Shown in pieces: positions 8,425-18,400 of a DNA stretch of 64,000 bases. This DNA is from Puniceicoccus vermicola (GTDB lineage: Bacteria; Verrucomicrobiota; Verrucomicrobiia; Opitutales; Puniceicoccaceae), in contig NZ_JACHVA010000143.1 in the NCBI RefSeq assembly GCF_014230055.1, forward strand, positions 1 through 64,000, in the 5' to 3' direction. A model generated the notes under the pieces. That model was given only the letters and a program-made list of their open reading frames with translations, did no database searches and was not told where the DNA came from. Position numbers and translations under genes: made by a program. Each line of letters begins with the position of its first letter. Position 1 is the stretch's first letter.

Positions 8425-11400
8425 TTACTCCAACTCGATTACACCCCATCCGTCGGGAGAGAACCAGGATTCGCTTGGTTCATCATTGACCAGTCCTGTA
8501 TCCTGATTTGACCAGTAAGTTCGGGCGATGTTAAAGCTACCTGAAGCATCGGACGAGACAAAACCCAAGTCTGCACCAAGTCGTGCCCCGGATTTCGGAT
8601 CGATATTAAGATCGGAGAAAGGAATAGCTGCCATCAGCACATATCCATCAGTGGTTTCCTGAGTCTTCAGTCGAACACTATCCAGTATTTCCACACGATC
8701 AAAACTGCGGGAAAGAACCGGTGATGCATAAGTCTTCGCATGCTGAACTGAAGCTTCTTTATCGACGGGTCGCATCAATACAGCGACCGGTCTATTCTGG
8801 AAGAATGATATGAGCAAACGATGGTCCCCCTCCTCTGGATTTCGACGCCCTGCACCGAGTTCACCTAGTTGCAGGTCGATGGCATCACCTGATTTAAAAA
8901 GCCGAAGAGCATCCTTGCCGTTGTTCATCATCGGAGAGGAATCTGTTACCTCCGCACAGAGAAACAAATGACTGCCATCATGTGCGAGTTGAAAGCTGGC
9001 TGCTTCCGGCGATCCCATTTTCGACGCTTCAACACGCTCACTCCCTTCCCATGAGCCCACCCGATCCCAGGCGAACCCCGGCTCCATCCGCTTGACGAGA
9101 TAGAAATGCTCACTTGTATTAGCGGCCTCCTCCGCCTCCTTCTCAAGCACGGAAAGACAATCTCTCAACTCCATTGCAGTCACTTCAATATCACCGACTG
9201 AAAACCGTCTTACCGAATCGAGCCCAGTCACCTCTACGACCAGTGCCGCCTGCCGGGCAATCGACGTGGTCATCCGAATTATCCCGTCGGACTGCTTACC
9301 GATCCACCCTGAAAATGGCTCCCCGCCCTCACTGAACGAAGCTAACGACTTTCCCCTCAACTCCTCTTCAGTAGCAGGCATCGATGGACGGGGAAAGCGG
9401 GCATCACGAAATAAAGATCCAACATACAACCCGTCAGTAGTGAAGAAAAAGTCCTGTCCCAAATTACCACGGAGACCAATCACTTCCCCGATCTCATCAT
9501 CCACAAAGACAGTGCCCATACTTTTTAGAGGGCCGATCAACTGCCCTGGAGCAGGCATAGGCGCTTTATGTGAAGCATGAACACCGGGGTAGTCGTTCGG
9601 ATAGGACCAGACAATCTCTTTACTTTTCGAGCCGACACCGATGAAGGCCATATCCTGACGCAACGCCCCACTCATCGTTTGAATCGCAATCAAAAACTCA
9701 TTCTGCTTCGTAGCGATGGGGACAAGGACCCCTTTGTATTCAGCAGGCAGTAAAGAATCCAAATCCAACAGTTGCTCCACGCCTTCGGGGCCATAAACAG
9801 GTGCCCCTTTTTCCGTAAAGCTCACGGGGTTCATTTTAAATATACCACACGCCATCCAGGACAGATCCTGAGGATCTATAGTATTGTTCCACTGGGCGCT
9901 AACCGCAACAACTGGAGGCTCACCGGAATAGCGCGAGCCGACAGGGGATGGCTTTCCAGAAGGAATGATCGCACATTCCGAACGCTGCACACGACCATCT
10001 TCATTATCGTCATTCCAGAAGAATCCATCCCAGGCACTCAAATCTGCAAAATCCCCTTGGGGAACCTCCAAAATCTCCCTCCCCTTCAAATCCATTTTAC
10101 CGGAGATATGCCCAACCAAACCAACAGCAGCAACGGGACGCCAGGAATCAAATGAATCCTCCATAAACAGAACCGCTGGTAGCTCCGTATGGTGGTTGTA
10201 CGTAGGCTGCCTAAACATATATTCGCGCGTCCGGCCACTAGCATCGCTTTGAAATCTTGAGGCCAAAACGTTCGAGAGAGGGTCCACATCAAAACTCAGA
10301 GGCTCGTCATCCCGTTTATCATCGGATTTCCATAAAACCCTAGTCACCTCATAATCCCCGCTACCACGGTTAAGCTTCATCTCAACAGGACCTGCATATG
10401 CAAGCGTGGGGTCATCGGAATGCAAATAACTACCGGCTCCCGAATACGCCGTGTTTCCGACATAGTCTTTAATCCGTATACCGTCAGGGCTCCATACGCA
10501 AACTCGCCGAGGATAGTTCCAATTTTCCACGACCCAAATCCGTCCTTTCGAGTCATACGCAATTGAGGAAACATGACTGAGCCCATTCGCCTCAAATATA
10601 CCACGCTCAGGGCGCCCCCCAAGTTGTCCGATAGTCGACAGCAAATCACCATTGGGAGAATAAACTTTCACCTGATAATCTTCCCCGACGTCCATTACCG
10701 CAATGTGCCCCTCAGCATTGACTGAAATCGCCTCGCCCCACCCAAGCTCCGGTGTCGAGACGGCAACGACTTTCCCCGTGCTCAAGTCCAGTCGAGATAG
10801 CTTTCCATCAGCAACAACATAGAGGAATTCATCCGATGCAAAAGCCAAAGAGACAGGAATCCCATCCAAGGGAAAAATTTTCAATAATTCAGCAGTGTCT
10901 GCATCCAGTAAGGCCAATCGCTGATCTTCCAAGCCCATAGCCAAATATTGTTTGTTGGCTGCCATTGAGCGGACAAAGCCATCCCCATCCTTTCTCTGGT
11001 CGACACCGAGAAAACCACTGGCCTGTGGCGCTTCGGGTATGATATCGGTTAGTGCCAATGCAAACGGGCGCTGCTCACCATTCAACTCAAAAGGAGCATA
11101 GCTGCCATCAGCAGCCATAAATCTGCCGAGATTACCGCTACTTTGCCAATCAGCCATAATTGAATACACATACTTCCCATTCCCTGCAGTCACTAAGGAG
11201 CCACGCACATCCCCCCACATTTTACGTCCATCGGGCCCTAACCCAATCAGCCCACTTCCACCCTCAGCAAAATCCCAGGAAACCACCATCCGATCACCTG
11301 CGGCGACGATTCCCCGAGGCGGATAATGATCCGAGCCCCAGCTCCCCGTCCCATCACGAGTCGCCCAGCTCGGAGTTCCCGGATTATAAAAGGTCATATC

Positions 11401-12528
11401 AAACAGCGCATCAAGCCCCTCATGCCAGAGTCCTCTGACCTGATATACACCAGGTTCGACAATGCTTCCAGCGTCATCACAACCATCCCAACTAACTTGT
11501 AGTTGATATTTGTCTTGAGTGACTGAATCCGCGAAATCAGCTGGATCACAATCGGCATACAAGTTCCGCACACGCTTGCCCATCGCATCCTCAATCACTA
11601 TCGTAAAACGATTCGCTTGAAGGGGAATCTCGAAATCGATTTTTATAGGATACTCAACCTTACGAGTGTCCAGCCCGTACGTTCGCAGCGGGACATTTCC
11701 TTCCGCAGAAAGCACAACATCCCCCCAGACCTCTGAAGACGTCCAGAAAAACTCCCGGGACGTCGCTCCGGGCTGCATATTATCAGCATAGCGGTGCATA
11801 GGCGCCCCTTTACCATTAGATTTCCCCCATAAAAACTCATATCCCATTTTAAAGACCATTCCGGCCTTAACATCGGGCAATTTCTCGTAGAGCACGCGCC
11901 AGGGAAGGCGAATTTCCTGCGTATAACCATAATCCTGATGACGATAGGCCATCTGAATGCCGTCACCCAGGTCCACCTCGCCCGGCTTACCAAAGTACTG
12001 CGTGGATTCAGTACCATCACGGGAATTCAAAGGATTGTTCCACACATCCTTAACCATATTTGAAGTCGCTTTGCCTGCATATTGCCAAGCTGTCATCCAC
12101 AAGACCTGATCGGTCTTTACCCTCATTTGTAAAGCATCGCCCCGCCAACCATCACTCGCACTAAAGGCCGGATCGTTATCATTATCCAACGGCACCAGAT
12201 CCCTCCAACGTAAACCTAGATAGAAATAATCCGCATCCCACATGGCGGCCGTTTCAACCGAGTACTCATCCCGAAGTGAGTAATCTGCGAAACTCCAGAT
12301 ACGACCACTCAAGTCCCACTCTTCAAGGTCCCCGTCAATAATCACTACCCCAGGTGCTGGAACCGCAGTCAAACCACTGTTCTGACTCTGAGCCCCCAGC
12401 ATATTCCCAGAAACCTCCTGCCCGACTCCAATCCCAGGCCACATGAAAAGTACTGCCAGAAAAAGTGAGCCAAAGAGAACGAAACACGACCTCAGCAGGC
12501 ATTCAATCAAGGGGGTAACTGTGCTCAT
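8425..12528 (-). CDS. Giant secreted CBM9-like/FlgD-Ig/propeller protein B
   Basis: A 1367-aa protein from an ATG at 12528; an in-frame start 22 codons upstream would run through the AT-rich element and is disfavoured. A hydrophobic export signal (CFVLFGSLFLAVLFMWPGIG) is followed by a CBM9-like domain at about 55-250 (VVIIDGDLEEWDLSG, DADYFYLGLRWRD). Then come a FlgD-like Ig domain at about 300-390 (VIEDAMGKRVRNLY, VSWDGCDDAGSIVEPGVY) and a propeller at about 400-800. An EF-hand-like NDDNEDGRVQRSE lies near 840 and a second CBM9-like domain at about 1150-1360. The ending TYWSNQDTGLVNDEPSES mirrors paralogue A (SYWSNTATGLVNDVPGET), so the two arose by duplication, with B having the clearer N-terminal CBM9. 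The likely role is surface glycan binding; no active site was recognised. Its promoter region is shared with the divergent gene at 12715. Confidence 0.75.
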   Translation of the reverse strand: MSTVTPLIECLLRSCFVLFGSLFLAVLFMWPGIGVGQEVSGNMLGAQSQNSGLTAVPAPGVVIIDGDLEEWDLSGRIWSFADYSLRDEYSVETAAMWDADYFYLGLRWRDLVPLDNDNDPAFSASDGWRGDALQMRVKTDQVLWMTAWQYAGKATSNMVKDVWNNPLNSRDGTESTQYFGKPGEVDLGDGIQMAYRHQDYGYTQEIRLPWRVLYEKLPDVKAGMVFKMGYEFLWGKSNGKGAPMHRYADNMQPGATSREFFWTSSEVWGDVVLSAEGNVPLRTYGLDTRKVEYPIKIDFEIPLQANRFTIVIEDAMGKRVRNLYADCDPADFADSVTQDKYQLQVSWDGCDDAGSIVEPGVYQVRGLWHEGLDALFDMTFYNPGTPSWATRDGTGSWGSDHYPPRGIVAAGDRMVVSWDFAEGGSGLIGLGPDGRKMWGDVRGSLVTAGNGKYVYSIMADWQSSGNLGRFMAADGSYAPFELNGEQRPFALALTDIIPEAPQASGFLGVDQRKDGDGFVRSMAANKQYLAMGLEDQRLALLDADTAELLKIFPLDGIPVSLAFASDEFLYVVADGKLSRLDLSTGKVVAVSTPELGWGEAISVNAEGHIAVMDVGEDYQVKVYSPNGDLLSTIGQLGGRPERGIFEANGLSHVSSIAYDSKGRIWVVENWNYPRRVCVWSPDGIRIKDYVGNTAYSGAGSYLHSDDPTLAYAGPVEMKLNRGSGDYEVTRVLWKSDDKRDDEPLSFDVDPLSNVLASRFQSDASGRTREYMFRQPTYNHHTELPAVLFMEDSFDSWRPVAAVGLVGHISGKMDLKGREILEVPQGDFADLSAWDGFFWNDDNEDGRVQRSECAIIPSGKPSPVGSRYSGEPPVVAVSAQWNNTIDPQDLSWMACGIFKMNPVSFTEKGAPVYGPEGVEQLLDLDSLLPAEYKGVLVPIATKQNEFLIAIQTMSGALRQDMAFIGVGSKSKEIVWSYPNDYPGVHASHKAPMPAPGQLIGPLKSMGTVFVDDEIGEVIGLRGNLGQDFFFTTDGLYVGSLFRDARFPRPSMPATEEELRGKSLASFSEGGEPFSGWIGKQSDGIIRMTTSIARQAALVVEVTGLDSVRRFSVGDIEVTAMELRDCLSVLEKEAEEAANTSEHFYLVKRMEPGFAWDRVGSWEGSERVEASKMGSPEAASFQLAHDGSHLFLCAEVTDSSPMMNNGKDALRLFKSGDAIDLQLGELGAGRRNPEEGDHRLLISFFQNRPVAVLMRPVDKEASVQHAKTYASPVLSRSFDRVEILDSVRLKTQETTDGYVLMAAIPFSDLNIDPKSGARLGADLGFVSSDASGSFNIARTYWSNQDTGLVNDEPSESWFSPDGWGVIELE

Positions 12529-12544
12529 GAAGTACGGACTACTA

Positions 12545-12564
12545 TATATATTATATAATTCAAG
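12545..12564 (-). promoter_or_regulatory. Shared AT-rich element B upstream of giant protein B
   Basis: Read on the minus strand it is CTTGAATTATATAATATATA, 16-36 bases before the start codon at 12528. It matches element A closely and helps decide the start, because the longer reading frame would translate through it. It may be a promoter core or an operator overlapping the leader. Confidence 0.45.
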
Positions 12565-12656
12565 ATAAAAAACGACCCTCCAAAAGTACCACAAGATCCA
12601 AGACGTCCACGAATCATCATGGAACCCGACGTATTAGCTCGCATAAACCCGAAGCC

Positions 12657-12677
12657 TATTATATTATATAATATATT
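12657..12677 (+). promoter_or_regulatory. Shared AT-rich palindrome C upstream of the 12715 gene
   Basis: Contains the perfect 16-bp palindrome TATATTATATAATATA at 12660-12675, about 40-60 bases before the ATG at 12715. In reverse orientation it shares TATATAATATAAT with element A. Elements B and C lie about 95 bp apart in the divergent region, as expected for co-regulation of both genes. Confidence 0.45.
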
Positions 12678-12714
12678 TGACAGTCTCCATCCACTAAAAA
12701 AAACTTCGATCGAA

Positions 12715-14754
12715 ATGAAAACAGCGGCACAGTCGACGAAACATCACGATGAACTTTCCCTCAGGCGGAATGCCACCCAACAACTAGTCAGTGACTTCTG
12801 CCACGAGTGGTTTGACCGAAACGGGCACTGGATACATCCCGTCCGCATCCAGGAAAACGGGGAATGGATAAACCCTCCACAAGCAATACCACCGACATAT
12901 ACCCGACTTGTATTCTGGCTCTGCATGGGATTAATGAATGGTTCTGGCGAGGACGTAAGTCTGGGCAATGCCATCATGGATAAAGCTAGATTTTATTCGC
13001 ACAACACGCCCCCCTCCGCCGAGAGTATCACCAACAATGGCGACTTTGATCTGTTCGACATTTTTGTCACAAATCATGCCATGCAGATGCTAGCCATCCA
13101 TGGAGAGAAACTGTCTGAAGGCGTCCGTAAAAAAGTAGCCACTTGGGCAAAGAACGGCTTACGCACCTACAAAGGCAACAGGCAAGCCGATTACCAATTT
13201 CATGGATTTAATGATAACATGCCAGCCAAGGCCACACTCGGACTTATCCTTGGCGGAGAATACTTTCAGGACAACGATGCACTTGAACACGGCCTATGGA
13301 ATCTGGAACAACTCGCATCCATACTTTCCAGGCGTGGACTAATCAGCGAATACAATAGTCCAACTTATACCCCGTTCACACTGATGAACCTGAGCGTTAT
13401 CGCTCAGAAAGCCCGTTCCGCGAAAGCTAAGGAGCTTGCGACGGGCTGCTGCGAGCGCATTTGGGCAGAAATACTAGCTCACTTTCATCGCCCATCAGGG
13501 CTAATGGGAGGTCCATTCTCACGTGCTGCCCACAATGATTCCACCGGACACCTAAACACCTTAGGCTTTCTATTGTGGCTTTCTCTCGATGAGTACGTCG
13601 CGCCAAACCCGATTGAAGAATTTCAAACAAGGCCCATACGCCTATTACACGCGCATGGCTTTGCCCCAGAATCACTCGGAAGGCTATCGTGGGTCAGCAG
13701 CAGCAAACTGCTCCCCCCGCCTCACCTCTTGGCTTGGGCTCGAAATCGGACATATCCCTTCCATTTCTCCGCGACCGCCGAACGTGGTGGCAGCGGAGAG
13801 CGCCATGCCAACGAAATACTCATCACACATTACCAGGAAGAAGAGTTCTCACTGGGTAGCGCAGACGCAGATAGCTGGACACAACTTCAGACTGAAGCAT
13901 TTTACTTAACATACAGGAAAAATGTTCCTGCCCATGCACGCGATGATGTCCGCGTAGCTTATTCTCACTATTTGGTTAATGAAGAAGCCCCAAGAGATCC
14001 CGATCATAGCCTTCCTTTTCACGGTGCCATCCATACCATTCAGAACAAGCGAACGGTCCTGACGTTAGCGCGCCCATCATTACTTCTAAAGGATACAGAA
14101 ATCCAACGCATGCGCCTATGTGTATTGATCCCCGCGCACTTCGGACGTGTTGATAATTTGGAACACAAAGGAAAATTCGTCTTTATCGAAGATGGTCCCG
14201 TCCGCTACGCCATACGGGCATTAAACCCATCTGACTGGGGCGGTGCAGCCGAACTTAAAGTTGAGTCCATGGACAATTACCTAGTTATATCCATGGAAAA
14301 CTATAACGGAACCGCTCGCCGATTCAGTCAGGCCGAACTCGAAAGAACGCTGAACGGTTTTGTCTTCAATATCGCTCGCAGCAACGAAGAATCCTATGAG
14401 GAATTCCGTGAACGCCAAATAGCCGCACAATGCCTGGATTACTGGACATTCGGTTACCGAACGGTTTGCTATCAAAACAGTGAAACGCGCATCGAGTTCG
14501 ATTACGCCGTGGACAGCGGGCATGTCGCTTACGCAAAAATCAATGGTCTTCGTATCGAGAAGCCAGTCTGGAAAGCCGATGGGATGCCGGGGAGAGAGTT
14601 AGCATTCCTGGGATCCCCATACATCCCCGAAACATTGCGTTTCCCGTATCGCTCACTTAAAGTTAATTGGGATCCCAATGCTCCATGGGTCATCGCCTCA
14701 AACTTCAAAGAGAAAGACATTGGAAGCTCCGGACCAGGATGGAGATCACAGTAA
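12715..14754 (+). CDS. Cytoplasmic protein resembling alpha/alpha-toroid polysaccharide lyases
   Basis: A 679-aa protein from the ATG at 12715 (MKTAAQSTKHHDELSLRR). An ATG at 12619 is in frame but would place the AT-rich palindrome inside the gene, so the later start is preferred. No signal peptide is visible. The N-terminal two-thirds is helix-rich with recurring pairs such as WATWAKNGLRTYKG-like and DALEHGLWNLEQL, and conserved-looking patches HGFNDNMPAKA, SEYNSPTYTPF and AAHNDSTGHLN, compatible with an (alpha/alpha)6 barrel. The C-terminal third is beta-rich, as in heparinase- or alginate-lyase-like enzymes. The His, Asn and Tyr residues in these patches are plausible active-site residues, but I cannot assign a family. 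It is divergent from giant protein B and shares its AT-rich control region, which ties it to the same glycan response. It stops 11 bp from a convergent neighbour. Confidence 0.55.
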   Translation: MKTAAQSTKHHDELSLRRNATQQLVSDFCHEWFDRNGHWIHPVRIQENGEWINPPQAIPPTYTRLVFWLCMGLMNGSGEDVSLGNAIMDKARFYSHNTPPSAESITNNGDFDLFDIFVTNHAMQMLAIHGEKLSEGVRKKVATWAKNGLRTYKGNRQADYQFHGFNDNMPAKATLGLILGGEYFQDNDALEHGLWNLEQLASILSRRGLISEYNSPTYTPFTLMNLSVIAQKARSAKAKELATGCCERIWAEILAHFHRPSGLMGGPFSRAAHNDSTGHLNTLGFLLWLSLDEYVAPNPIEEFQTRPIRLLHAHGFAPESLGRLSWVSSSKLLPPPHLLAWARNRTYPFHFSATAERGGSGERHANEILITHYQEEEFSLGSADADSWTQLQTEAFYLTYRKNVPAHARDDVRVAYSHYLVNEEAPRDPDHSLPFHGAIHTIQNKRTVLTLARPSLLLKDTEIQRMRLCVLIPAHFGRVDNLEHKGKFVFIEDGPVRYAIRALNPSDWGGAAELKVESMDNYLVISMENYNGTARRFSQAELERTLNGFVFNIARSNEESYEEFRERQIAAQCLDYWTFGYRTVCYQNSETRIEFDYAVDSGHVAYAKINGLRIEKPVWKADGMPGRELAFLGSPYIPETLRFPYRSLKVNWDPNAPWVIASNFKEKDIGSSGPGWRSQ

Positions 14755-14765
14755 AATTGAAAATC

Positions 14766-15476
14766 TCAACCTTCATCCAAAATGTATTCCGGCACCTTCT
14801 CTGAATACATCCGAACCAACGCAGGAGCAGGAGGAATATCTACGTTATAATAGGTATCTTTTTCAAAATCGAACACAAATATATACGCACGCATACCTGG
14901 ACGAGCAATGCTCCCTCTATTAAAAATAATCTTCCAATCTCGCCCCCCCTGAATAGCGACTTTCACCATCGTCGGACCACTGCTAAAAGGAATTACTTCA
15001 AAGTCACCGGGATCCACGACAACAACCGTTTTATTCAGATTGATTGCCGCAGAAAGATGAGACATATTGAACAACCTCAGATATCCGGATTTATGAATAT
15101 CATAATCATCATCGAACGGGTATACTCGATATCCACCCCTACCGTCTTTTAGCACGAAAAGAATCACGTTACTAAGAGATTCCGGAACCTGGACCTCTGC
15201 AACAATTTCACGAATAGGCTCGTCTTCTCCTTCGACAAATACCTCGCGATAAATCTCTAAATCACCATCAGGCAGAGGGAACGGGGATGAAAGAGATCTC
15301 CCGACTCGAATGGTTTTCTGCTCTCCAGCAAAATCATATTTCAGAGAATTCGTGATCGTCGATGCACTAGTTACAACCCGAAATTCTCTAGAAGCAACAT
15401 CTTGAGCACGAACTACCAGCATTCCACTCTGATAGAAAAAGAAAAAAATAGAGATAAAATAATATGTTCTCATCAT
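14766..15476 (-). CDS. Small exported protein coupled to the giant prepilin-like gene
   Basis: A 236-aa protein. The ATG at 15476 overlaps the TGA stop of the upstream gene (ATGA arrangement), indicating translational coupling; an in-frame start seven codons upstream is less likely. The N-terminus (MMRTYYFISIFFFFYQSG) is a signal peptide or membrane anchor. The rest is predicted beta-rich, with repeated strands such as EFRVVTSASTIT, EVFVEGEDEPIREIVAE and FEVIPFSSGPTMVKVAIQG, and no motif I recognise. The coupling suggests that it works with the 1247-aa prepilin-like protein, perhaps as a periplasmic accessory. Function unknown. Confidence 0.65.
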   Translation of the reverse strand: MMRTYYFISIFFFFYQSGMLVVRAQDVASREFRVVTSASTITNSLKYDFAGEQKTIRVGRSLSSPFPLPDGDLEIYREVFVEGEDEPIREIVAEVQVPESLSNVILFVLKDGRGGYRVYPFDDDYDIHKSGYLRLFNMSHLSAAINLNKTVVVVDPGDFEVIPFSSGPTMVKVAIQGGRDWKIIFNRGSIARPGMRAYIFVFDFEKDTYYNVDIPPAPALVRMYSEKVPEYILDEG

Positions 15477-18400
15477 ATCTCTGAGCGATTCAACCAACGA
15501 AACGATACCACCTGAAATCGGCGCCCAAAAACCCGACTCACAAACGACAAATTTGCATCATCAAGAGCCGTCTCCGGTGCATCCGAGTCGCTAACAAATT
15601 TCGGAACCCGTTGTAGCACTAACTCGCACCACGCCTCGGCATCTAATTCCCCTTCCATCGAGTTCGTAGATGCTCCATATGCTCGAATTCGAAATGTATC
15701 TGTCCGTGCCGAGAGAGAAGGTCCAATTGTTGACAATATATCCGCCTGTGTCAGATATTTCGGAGAACCGGCGAACTGAAAACGAAAAGAAGATTTTTCC
15801 GGGCTGCCGGATATGACATCCAAAGATCCTCCGAGATACTGCTCCAAATCATAATCGTATGCCGGATTGCCGTTATATGTGTTCGCACGATCATCCAAAA
15901 CGGATCCCGCAACATCCCGCCATGCTTGGTACGGATTTGCCTGAGAAAATTCCATACTATCAATAGCTTCTTGAAGAGCACCTTTTATTCCGAGAACATG
16001 ATCCGATCCGGTCATAGAACGATTAACAAAGTCAGATAAGGATAGAAAAGGACCTCGCTGCCGAACTTCATCGACAACTTGTCGGGCCAATTCTTCTACT
16101 AAATTTTCCACACGATCATTCGTAGTATTGTTTACATCCTGAAGATACAGCCCTCGATTTCCGAGATACATCTGATTCCCGAAAACAGAATTGATATTAG
16201 TATTTAGAATCATTGTCTCATCATAAGAAAGATACGGAGAATCTCCTTCTGACTGAACATTAAGACTGGAAGAAATCCGAGGGAATGGAATGATCTGTCC
16301 AACATTATCCTCTGTCTCTGCATAGTCAGAATTGGTAGGCACCCCATAAGTCCCAGATAATACAGCTCTCCATGCTTGCTCGGAGGTTGAATTAATATTG
16401 AATGATCCGGCATTCAAAAGATTTGAAGCTGCTTTATCATACGCACCTTTACTGGCCCCAGTAAACCGAATATCCTCGACATCTAATCCTGACGAAGAGG
16501 CACTTTGATAGGGAACCATTCTTGAATTGGGAAAAGGATCCCTTCTTTCCAATTCGACTTGAGAGAAATTTTCCGGAACCGTCGAAAAAAAGTATCTATC
16601 CCACATCGCCCGATTTAAATGGTATGAAAGATCATATAATGTATCGTCGGATGATTTTCCCGGCCTAGGAACTGCATCTTTCAAATAGTTTGTTGTTCTC
16701 GGAGTTCGATATTCTGCATAAGAATTCCCAAAAGGGTATGTCGTATAAAACGTGTACCGCGAGAAAGGAACGTGTTGTAATTGCCCCAAAGAAAGAAGTC
16801 TCAAAGAATCTTTAAGAATATCAAAATAAATTCCCTTTCGAGCCTTCGGCTTATGGCCATCTGGAGAACTGGTCATACTCATTGCGTATTCATTCGACGC
16901 TGGATACAAATTTACGTCTCCATAAGACCCGTCAACCCGATTTGCTATCACAAAGCCGTAAGAGATGTTACCACCAGCCAATACTGCGTTGTAGTTTGTC
17001 GTATTTATTTCGACATTCGTCAATGCCCCTGTCGGTGCTCTATGATTTCCATGCCTCATCCATACCCTTGAAACAAAGGGCAATCCAACCACGTAACAAG
17101 AGCTATACCGCCCACCTCTTTGTTCCCCTGCGCTTCCGTAACGAAATGCGGACCGAGGTCCTGTCGTCAATCCCTCCCAAGCATTTCCGTACTCAATCCT
17201 CTCACCATACTTATGCTTCACATGGCCGGGATCGAGTTGCTCCTTCTTTTCGACAGGTTTTCCCTTATCATCATAATCAATGTAAGTGTCGCCTTCGCCG
17301 AGATGCACGACAAATTGATCGCCCGGATGCTCTGCGTAGGGAGCAGCCTTGATCGTCTCGGCGTGCTGGAGAAAGTCTCTGCCATTCTCGATGCCGCCAG
17401 CGAGAGCGAGAACCACATCTGCCTTGGGAACCCCTAGCCTATAACTATTCCCCCATTTCGCATCTCCACCGACAACTTGAATATAGAAGTCGTCCGTCGG
17501 ATCCATTGCAACTGCTCCTGGCATCTTGCAGTAATATAAAGGAGTCGCATCCTGCCCTGCGGGAGATCGTGTCAACGTCATTCCCTCGGAATAAACGGCT
17601 TCGTTATGGCTTGGATCGAGATAATAGATGTGAGCTTCTCCAGGCGGAATTTCCATGCCATCAATCGAAAAATATATGAAGTTACTTTCAGTACCTCTCT
17701 CATCTCCGGACCTTACTTCAAATTTCCCCCAGTCGATTACCGCATCTGTAGCAAACCCCTGAATCAGATCCTCTGGATCTGCGCTAGAATCTTCCTTTGC
17801 AGTTCTCACCTCAAACAGAGAATCCTCAGTGAAGCGAAAACCAACTTCATAGTCCGTCGCCTTAATAGGGTAAGGATAAGGGTTGAACAAGGTGGCAATC
17901 GGAAAAATATCGACTTCAAGAATTTCATCTACCACCCGGACATCAAGACCTAAAGTCGCAAAAGTCAGCACAGGAGCAATACCCGCATCCTCGTCCGATG
18001 GGACACTAGGCAGTAATTGTCCGTCAACACCAGGATGAGTTCTTGCCCAGCTCCTAAAATGTCCCCACGTAGGCAAGTTTTCTTCTGAAGTCGAAACGGG
18101 TGTAAAAATAGGCTCATCATCTCGCGGTCGATATTCAAAATCCGAGCTTTCATCGGCAACATCCGCAGTGAGGTCTTTTTTTAATCCGCCGGCATAAGAG
18201 TCAGACAATACCCCAAAGCTCGAAGCTGTGAGATCATGAAACCGAACGTTTGATACCGCCTGAAGTTCAGCAGCGTCACCCGCGCTCGTGGCGGCAAAGG
18301 GAAGTTGATTCAATTCATCAATACGAGTAATTCCACCATTCTCAAAATCATATATATTGAGCAACATCCTCCCCGGTGTTTGACCTTCGATAAACTCAAC

